Shown: in pieces, positions 58,296 to 64,000 of the stretch
How the letters are laid out: every line of letters starts with the position of its first letter
Position numbering within the stretch: the first letter of the stretch is position 1
Assembly (NCBI RefSeq): GCF_901000735.1
Contig: NC_081549.1
Span: 22,931,850-22,995,849 of the forward strand
Length of the DNA: 64,000 bases
Direction of reading: 5' to 3'
DNA from: Corylus avellana
Taxonomy: Eukaryota > Streptophyta > Magnoliopsida > Fagales > Betulaceae
The notes under the pieces: model-generated
What the model was told of the DNA's origin: nothing
The model's database searches: none
Seen by the model: the letters and a program-made list of their open reading frames with translations, nothing else
Made by a program: the position numbers and the translations under genes

Positions 58296-60995
58296 ATGAG
58301 GAACAGGGATAAACTTGGTTTTTTGTCCATACCCATTAGTCTTTACTTGGCCTTTTCATTGATTCACGTAATTCTGGCTGACAACTATGTACCGACCGAG
58401 AAAATCCTCCTGGATTGTGGGGCAACCTCGGATACTATGGATAGCGATGATCGGAAGTGGAGCACGGATGCTAACTCCAAGTATCTGATGGCCGGTGGGA
58501 AAACGAACACCTCCGCTGCCGCTACTCAGGACCCTTCGGTCCCTCAAGTCCCTTACATGTCTGCTCGGGTTTTCTACGCCAATTTCACATATAGCGTTCC
58601 CGTTGTCGCTGGCCGTAAATTTGTGCGTCTTTACTTCTACCCTGCTTCCTATGCGGGCCTAAATGCCTCTGATGGCCTGTTCTCTGTCACAGCCGGGTCG
58701 TATACTCTTCTCAACAACTTCAGTGCTGCGCAAACTACGCAAGCTTTGAACTTTGCATTCATTGTTAAGGAGTATTTGATCAATGTTAATGGTGACAAAT
58801 TGGATATAAGTTTCACCCCATCAGCCAAAGCTCCAAAGGCATATGCTTTTGTGAATGGGATTGAGATTGTGTCAATGCGTGATCTTTATAGTAGTCCGAT
58901 TGATGGTTTCCCGGTTGTGGGTCAGTCCACTGCTTTCACCATCGACAACAGTTCTGCACTTGAGAATGTGTATCGGTTGAATGTGGGTGGAAATGATATC
59001 TCGCCCTCCAAAGATACAGGTTTTTATAGGTCGTGGTATGATGACTCCCCATACCTCTATGGGGCAGCGATCGGGGTTCCAGTTGCTACTGAACAGAATG
59101 TGACGATCAAGTACCCGACAGATATGCCTACTTATGTTGCACCACAGAATGTTTATAGCACTGCCAGATCCATGGGGCCAAATAATCAGATCAATCTCAA
59201 TTACAATTTGACTTGGATTTTCTCGGTCGATTCAGGGTTCTCTTACCTTGTTCGTCTTCATTTCTGTGAAGTTCAGGCAAATATAACCTTGATGAATCAA
59301 AGAGTGTTTGACATCTTCCTTTATAATCAAACTGCTGAGCCCGGAGCGGATGTTGTTGCATGGGCAGGGGGGCAAAATTATGTTCCGGTATATAAGGATT
59401 ATGTGGTTATTGTTCCGAGTGGAAGTCCACAGCAGGAGTTGTGGGTTCAACTGCATCCAGACAAAACTGACAAGCCCAATTATTACGATGCAATCTTGAA
59501 TGGAGCAGAGATATTCAAAATTAGTGATCAAAATGGTAATCTGGCGGGGCCTAATCCCATTCCTGCTCCTACACAGGATATAATTGATCCATCAAGGGCT
59601 AGACAATCATCTGGTAATGGTAAAACAAAGAATCATAAAGCAATTATCATTGGGGGTGTTAGTGGTGGAATTGTCTTGGCCATTGTTGTTGGTTTCTTTC
59701 TTATTGCTGCTACCTGCCGCCGAAGGCAAGGGAAAGACTCAAGTTCAAGTGAAGGTCAAGGTCCTTCAGGGTGGCTTCCGCTTTCTCTTTATGGCAATTC
59801 TCATTCTGCAGGTTCTGCCAAGACAAACACTACAGGTACAGGAAGTTATGCATCGTCGCACCCTTCGAACCTTTGCCGCCACTTCTCATTTGCTGAGATC
59901 AAGGCTGCCACCAAGAACTTTGACGAGGCTCTACTTCTTGGGGTTGGAGGTTTTGGTAAAGTTTACAAGGGAGAAATTGATGGTGCAACGACTAAAGTAG
60001 CAATCAAGCGTGGGAATCCACTCTCTGAACAAGGAGTACACGAGTTCCAAACTGAGATTGAAATGCTTTCGAAACTTCGTCATCGCCACCTTGTTTCATT
60101 GATTGGCTATTGTGAAGAAAACTGCGAAATGATTCTTGTTTATGACTACATGGCTCATGGAACGCTGCGCGAGCATCTTTACAAGACCCAAAAGCCTCCG
60201 CTGCCCTGGAAGCAAAGGCTTGAGATAGGCATTGGAGCTGCTCGAGGTTTACACTATCTCCATACTGGTGCCAAGCACACCATCATCCACCGAGATGTTA
60301 AGACAACTAACATTCTCTTGGATGAGAAGTGGGTTGCAAAGGTTTCCGATTTCGGGTTATCAAAAACAGGTCCTACATTGGATAACACCCATGTCAGCAC
60401 TGTTGTTAAGGGAAGTTTTGGGTATCTGGATCCAGAGTACTTCCGGCGACAGCAACTCACTGATAAATCTGATGTTTACTCATTTGGGGTTGTTCTTTTT
60501 GAGATGTTGTGTGCTCGCCCAGCACTGAACCCAACACTTGCAAAGGAGCAAGTGAGCTTGGCAGAGTGGGCTGCACATTGCCACAAGAAAGGCATTCTCG
60601 ATCAGATCATTGATCCTTATCTGAAGGGGAAGATTGCACCTGAATGCTTCAAGAAGGTTGCCGAGACTGCAATGAAGTGTGTGGCTGATCAGGGCATTGA
60701 AAGGCCATCAATGGGCGATGTGCTGTGGAACCTTGAGTTTGCATTACAGCTACAGGAGAGTGCAGAGGAGAGCGGCAATGATATCGGCGGAACCGGCATC
60801 GAGGAGGAGCCGTTCGTGCCCAGTAAAGGGAAAAAAGATCCTGATGCATCCCCAGGTTATGATGGTAACGTTTCGGATTCGAGGAGCACCGGAATGAGCA
60901 TGAGCATAGGTGGTCGGAGTCTAGCCAGTGAAGACTCCGATGGGTTGACACCAAGTGCTGTGTTCTCACAGATCATGAACCCGAAAGGACGTTGA
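58296..60995 (+). CDS. FER: Receptor-like kinase FERONIA (CrRLK1L)
   Basis: This is a single uninterrupted CDS of 899 residues plus TGA, typical of CrRLK1L genes. FERONIA sits in the plasma membrane, senses RALF peptides and wall pectin with LLG co-receptors, and controls growth, fertilisation and immunity. A signal peptide (about 1-28) precedes ADNYVPTEKILLDCG. Two malectin-like domains fill about residues 30-405, with PYMSARVFYANFTY and YRLNVGGNDISPS followed by FYRSWYDDSPYL. A transmembrane helix lies at about 448-470. The kinase has GVGGFGKVYKGE (about 549), HRDVKTTN (about 665), DFGLSKTGPT and GSFGYLDPEYF. The C-terminus GRSLASEDSDGLTP, then SAVFSQIMNPKGR, is FERONIA-specific. The ATG at 58296 is the first in frame; the frame stays open a few codons upstream without one. 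A 5' leader intron is likely (donor aaaaag|gtaaaa at 57797; acceptor ending at 58225 or 58246). Confidence 0.97.
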   Translation: MRNRDKLGFLSIPISLYLAFSLIHVILADNYVPTEKILLDCGATSDTMDSDDRKWSTDANSKYLMAGGKTNTSAAATQDPSVPQVPYMSARVFYANFTYSVPVVAGRKFVRLYFYPASYAGLNASDGLFSVTAGSYTLLNNFSAAQTTQALNFAFIVKEYLINVNGDKLDISFTPSAKAPKAYAFVNGIEIVSMRDLYSSPIDGFPVVGQSTAFTIDNSSALENVYRLNVGGNDISPSKDTGFYRSWYDDSPYLYGAAIGVPVATEQNVTIKYPTDMPTYVAPQNVYSTARSMGPNNQINLNYNLTWIFSVDSGFSYLVRLHFCEVQANITLMNQRVFDIFLYNQTAEPGADVVAWAGGQNYVPVYKDYVVIVPSGSPQQELWVQLHPDKTDKPNYYDAILNGAEIFKISDQNGNLAGPNPIPAPTQDIIDPSRARQSSGNGKTKNHKAIIIGGVSGGIVLAIVVGFFLIAATCRRRQGKDSSSSEGQGPSGWLPLSLYGNSHSAGSAKTNTTGTGSYASSHPSNLCRHFSFAEIKAATKNFDEALLLGVGGFGKVYKGEIDGATTKVAIKRGNPLSEQGVHEFQTEIEMLSKLRHRHLVSLIGYCEENCEMILVYDYMAHGTLREHLYKTQKPPLPWKQRLEIGIGAARGLHYLHTGAKHTIIHRDVKTTNILLDEKWVAKVSDFGLSKTGPTLDNTHVSTVVKGSFGYLDPEYFRRQQLTDKSDVYSFGVVLFEMLCARPALNPTLAKEQVSLAEWAAHCHKKGILDQIIDPYLKGKIAPECFKKVAETAMKCVADQGIERPSMGDVLWNLEFALQLQESAEESGNDIGGTGIEEEPFVPSKGKKDPDASPGYDGNVSDSRSTGMSMSIGGRSLASEDSDGLTPSAVFSQIMNPKGR

Positions 60996-62275
60996 TCAAT
61001 CACTGAGTAAGGCAATTTTCTTTCTGCTCTTAATCAAGCACGTAGTCATATTTGGTTTTAATTTTTTGTTTAATTTCTCATATTTGTTTACTTGTTGATT
61101 TATTTTTTTTGGCATGAATATGTTTTGATCAAGTTAGTTCCAATTTGTATCTACCACTAAAGAGTGTAAAAATAATGTCATGTACTTTCACTTGATTTGG
61201 TAATATTATTTACTCATATGCTAGTTGATGCAAAAAGTGTTGTATTTCACAACTATTCCATAATATTCGTTGGGCAATTTAACCAACTCTTGGATCAGTC
61301 GTCGTTTTTTTTTTTAAAAAAAAAAAAAAAATCAAAGGTCTGGTGAGATTGTTACGCCAACATTGTAGGTTGAACATTACTAGTCTATAATTGATGAAAT
61401 GATTGACAAAAATATCTTCATTTGTCAATTTAATTACGGCTAATTTTGTAATCTCCACTCACACGTCAGCCCCATGGAATTGGATAGAACAGCCGTCCAC
61501 TTCTTCCGAATGACGATCTCACTTTCGAAAATGATATAAAACATTTGAAGACGCGTATGAGTTGCCATGAATTGTGGTCTATGGCATGTGGGTGGGTCCA
61601 TCTTTTGATTGTTGTTTGTTGGAAAACGATTTTTAGTGCATGACAGCGGCATTGATGTGGTTTCCTTACTTTTTATGGTTTTTAACGAATACAATTTGGG
61701 TGAGTGGGTGAGTGGGTGGGTGTGAGAAGAATATTAAAGATGGAAGGTTGGATGGTTTTACTACTTTGACAATCTCTTTGAGGTGGCCAGCCATTCCTTC
61801 AAAAGGGTGAGGAGATGGAATCATTGGAATTTGGAGGTGGTTCAATCATTCTTTATTTTGTTTACTCTCTTTTAAGTGTTTACATGGCTTAATTCAAGTA
61901 GTTCATTTTTTGAAACAATCGGGAAAGGAGTATATCATCTCTTCACTACAACATCGACGAATTTAGATCGGGTGCAATTAGTTATTTTATTGCATAGTTA
62001 GTATGAAAAAAGAGGCCGTTCATATTTATTCGAACAAGTAGTCGAACCATCCGAACATGAAAAGTGACACCCTTGATTGAAGAAAGCTACACGGATTCGC
62101 CCAGGGGTGTCCAACTATTGGAGTCTTGCACCATCAAACTTGATTTCTTTGTGGTTTGTTCACTCACTCAAAAGTTGGCTAAAAAAGAGTATAACATCAG
62201 AGAGTGTGGTTGTTAATTAGGACAGCCCAAGCAAATAAAAAAGAGCTGCAAAAAGACTAGTTGCCGGATGTGCAA
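60996..62275. other. FERONIA 3' flank and spacer
   Basis: It contains the 3' UTR and a T/A-run at 61304-61331. No gene is supported. Confidence 0.5.
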
Positions 62276-62433
62276 AGTAATGCTACAAGTTCATCTTGAG
62301 TCATTTCAAGAATAATGTAACTATTAAAATCACCATTAGGCTTATAATTAATCATTATTAAATTTTGATCAAATTGTGATTTTAATAACTACATCATTCT
62401 TAGAGGGACTCAAGAAGAACTTCTAGATTTACT
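62276..62433. mobile_element. MITE, 'agtaatgctac' family, copy 2
   Basis: The ends are AGTAATGCTACAAGTTCATC and the inverse of AGTAAATCTAGAAGTTC. Inverted similarity extends about 65 bp (aataatgtaactattaaaatc against its partner). The right half, with attcttagagggactcaaga, is nearly identical to the copy at 28402-28581. Confidence 0.8.
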
Positions 62434-62952
62434 CGGTTCTGCATGCTGTTCTTTTCAGACTTGTTCTACAATCTCAATCAATTCAACCCTCAGCAAGATA
62501 GCAATATTAAAAACTCGACATCGAAATGGCCGTAATTTTATATATATTATTTAGATATGACTTGGCCTAGCACTGAGACATTTATTTTAAGGAAAATTAT
62601 TAAATTGGTCCCTAAATTTGACGTCGTAACAAAGAAAACTGAGTAGTACAGGAATTTATATAAGTTGTGGGTAGGAAAATTATTATATATTTCTCGATCA
62701 GAGTCTTTGGAAAAGCTGAGGAAAACTGATTCCCAGGTTTAGACCCCAGGAATTTCAACCCGAAAAGTAATCTAGAAAATGAAAAGTACTCACGTAATTG
62801 TCCTATTTACATACCAACTAAACAGGGAAAAGGGCACCAAAAAAATTCAAAAAAAAAAAACACAGCGAAGCACCCAGAGTACTCACAACAAACTCTGTAG
62901 AAAACATGACGCGCCCTCTGACTAGATAGAAACAAACACTGAAGCACAACGG

Positions 62953-63629
62953 CTATTTCTGACATTCGGTAGTTGAATCTACAATTGCAGTTACCTTCTT
63001 CTGTAGCTCTGGCTTGTTGGCTCCTACAAGCTTGTCAACTTGCTGCCCATCTTTAAGAAAGAAGAAAGTTGGAGTGGCTTTGATATCCCATGAAGCACTG
63101 AACTCCTGCAACACACATTAGCACGTTACTTTTACTATCAATAAACTAGGCACAATCTGGTATAAAAAGATACCCAATACCAGCTGTCTACTAGATAGAT
63201 GAAATAATCATCTTACACTATTTCTTATTGGGATGCTTGTTTGCTGTCTTTCTAATAACACTTTTTTGGGCATGTTTGTCATGCTGGTGGAGTTTCTTGG
63301 ACGGATTGGGATATCCTGTTATTAGGCTGCGCCGTTTTCTTGGCCAGTTTGGGCAGCCTAATAACAGGAGATCCCCATCCTTCTAGGTCATAAGCTGGAT
63401 GGTGAACTTTTATGCCCAGTGCTGAGGCACTTGTTTGAAGAGGAAACTCTACCTTAAGCAGCACTACATATATTTTCTAAAAGTATGACAAAACTTCCTT
63501 ACTTACTGTTAATTCTTCAACATCAATCAATAAGAACATGAGAGATGGGTATTTCTCAGATAATTCACAATAAAACGGTGCAACCATCCTACAAGGACCA
63601 CACCATGTTGCACTGAAGTTTGCAATTAC
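62953..63629 (-). CDS. Thioredoxin h9-like, last two exons (partial gene)
   Basis: Exons (minus) are 63629-63507 (41 codons) and 63105-62953 (50 codons plus TAG), both phase 0. The N-terminal exon or exons lie beyond 64000. Thioredoxin h proteins reduce disulphides in target proteins. The redox centre ATWCGPCRMVAPF is intact, and the cis-Pro loop IKATPTFFFLKDG and C-terminal LVGANKPELQKKV follow. The strings ANFSATWCGPC, FLLIDVEELT and FSASWDIKATPT match subgroup h9, a membrane-associated, mobile form in Arabidopsis. The acylation site (MGxC) cannot be seen here. The intron between the exons contains a near-perfect inverted repeat. Confidence 0.92.
63308..63373. repeat. Inverted repeat in the thioredoxin intron
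   Basis: The arm 63315-63330 (CCTGTTATTAGGCTGC) is exactly inverted at 63353-63368, with a 22-nt loop. Pairing extends outward by about eight more positions with one mismatch. Confidence 0.9.
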
Positions 63630-64000
63630 CTGTTGAACATAAAGCTTCAATTAAAATTAAATCTAAAAAGAAAAAAAAGAAAACCTGTAAAAGAACACCC
63701 ACAAAATAACCAATACAAATTTCACAGGCAAAGCAGCAAATCAAGTGAACCTATATAATAAGTAACAGCAGATGCAGGAATGATTACGGCATGAGAGAGA
63801 AAGAGAGACACTTGAAGATGCAAGATTTGGGATTGGAACTGCAACAAGTGTTTGAATTGCAGGAAGACGAAAAGGGAACACGGGCATGTTTGTTTTTCAT
63901 GCATCCACAAAATGACTAATAGAAATAAGGCCATAATGTTATTTTAGATAACATTAGGAAAACAGAGTTTTAAACAAAAAGGCAGGGTTCCATAGTTCTT
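63630..64000 (-). other. Thioredoxin intron running off the window
   Basis: No exon with thioredoxin N-terminal sequence is visible here. The stretch is taken to be intron. Confidence 0.5.

Noticed and set aside
1..64000. CRISPR arrays, operons, ribosome-binding sites, plasmid or phage features
   Set aside because: None is present, and they are not expected in plant nuclear DNA. The regular repeats seen are microsatellites, minisatellites or transposon ends.

Overview
The window is nuclear DNA of a flowering plant. The genes are split by GT-AG introns, the spacers are very AT-rich with many A/T runs, and there are plant-only families (WRKY, FERONIA-type receptor kinase, thylakoid kinase STN8). 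Protein resemblance is closest to dicots, and the style of small transposons suggests a woody rosid; the species itself is inference. I rebuilt gene models by joining exons whose splice sites, reading phase and family homology all agree. Every complete model below sums to a whole number of codons.

Layout, left to right. 313-545 (+) is the last exon of glycyl-tRNA synthetase. 1620-6281 (-) is a mitochondrial TatB-like gene whose last exon lies 2 kb beyond the others. 6.3-12.1 kb is spacer with an LTR remnant, a MULE-type MITE and a chimeric GC-rich gene-fragment pair. 12342-14303 (-) is a group III WRKY factor. 14.3-19.3 kb is spacer with two more non-autonomous DNA transposons. 20031-25835 (-) is a 7-exon phospholipid flippase (ALA1-like). 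26-30.3 kb is repeat-rich and includes a SINE nested in a TIR element. 31992-37019 (+) is the splicing factor MFAP1, whose 3.7-kb intron holds a MITE, a LINE tail and tandem repeats. 37875-38683 (-) is a three-exon coiled-coil protein of unknown function. 38956-39029 (+) is tRNA-Ile(AAT). 43411-45728 (+) is a TOR-pathway S6 kinase with a 67-codon upstream ORF. 46322-48935 (+) is STN8. 50366-52958 (-) is a secreted endo-beta-mannanase with one GC-AG intron. 58296-60995 (+) is a FERONIA orthologue with an uninterrupted CDS. 62953-63629 (-) is the 3' part of a thioredoxin h9.

The genes do not form a pathway or cluster; this is ordinary plant gene order. There are loose thematic links: growth control (S6K, FERONIA, mannanase) and organelle function (TatB, STN8).

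I found no previously undescribed multi-gene system. The points most worth a second look are the GC-rich two-gene fragment at 11.7-12.1 kb, the S6K upstream ORF, the possible alternative STN8 C-terminus, the non-canonical mannanase intron, the uncharacterised coiled-coil gene, and several transposons whose target-site duplications can be read directly.
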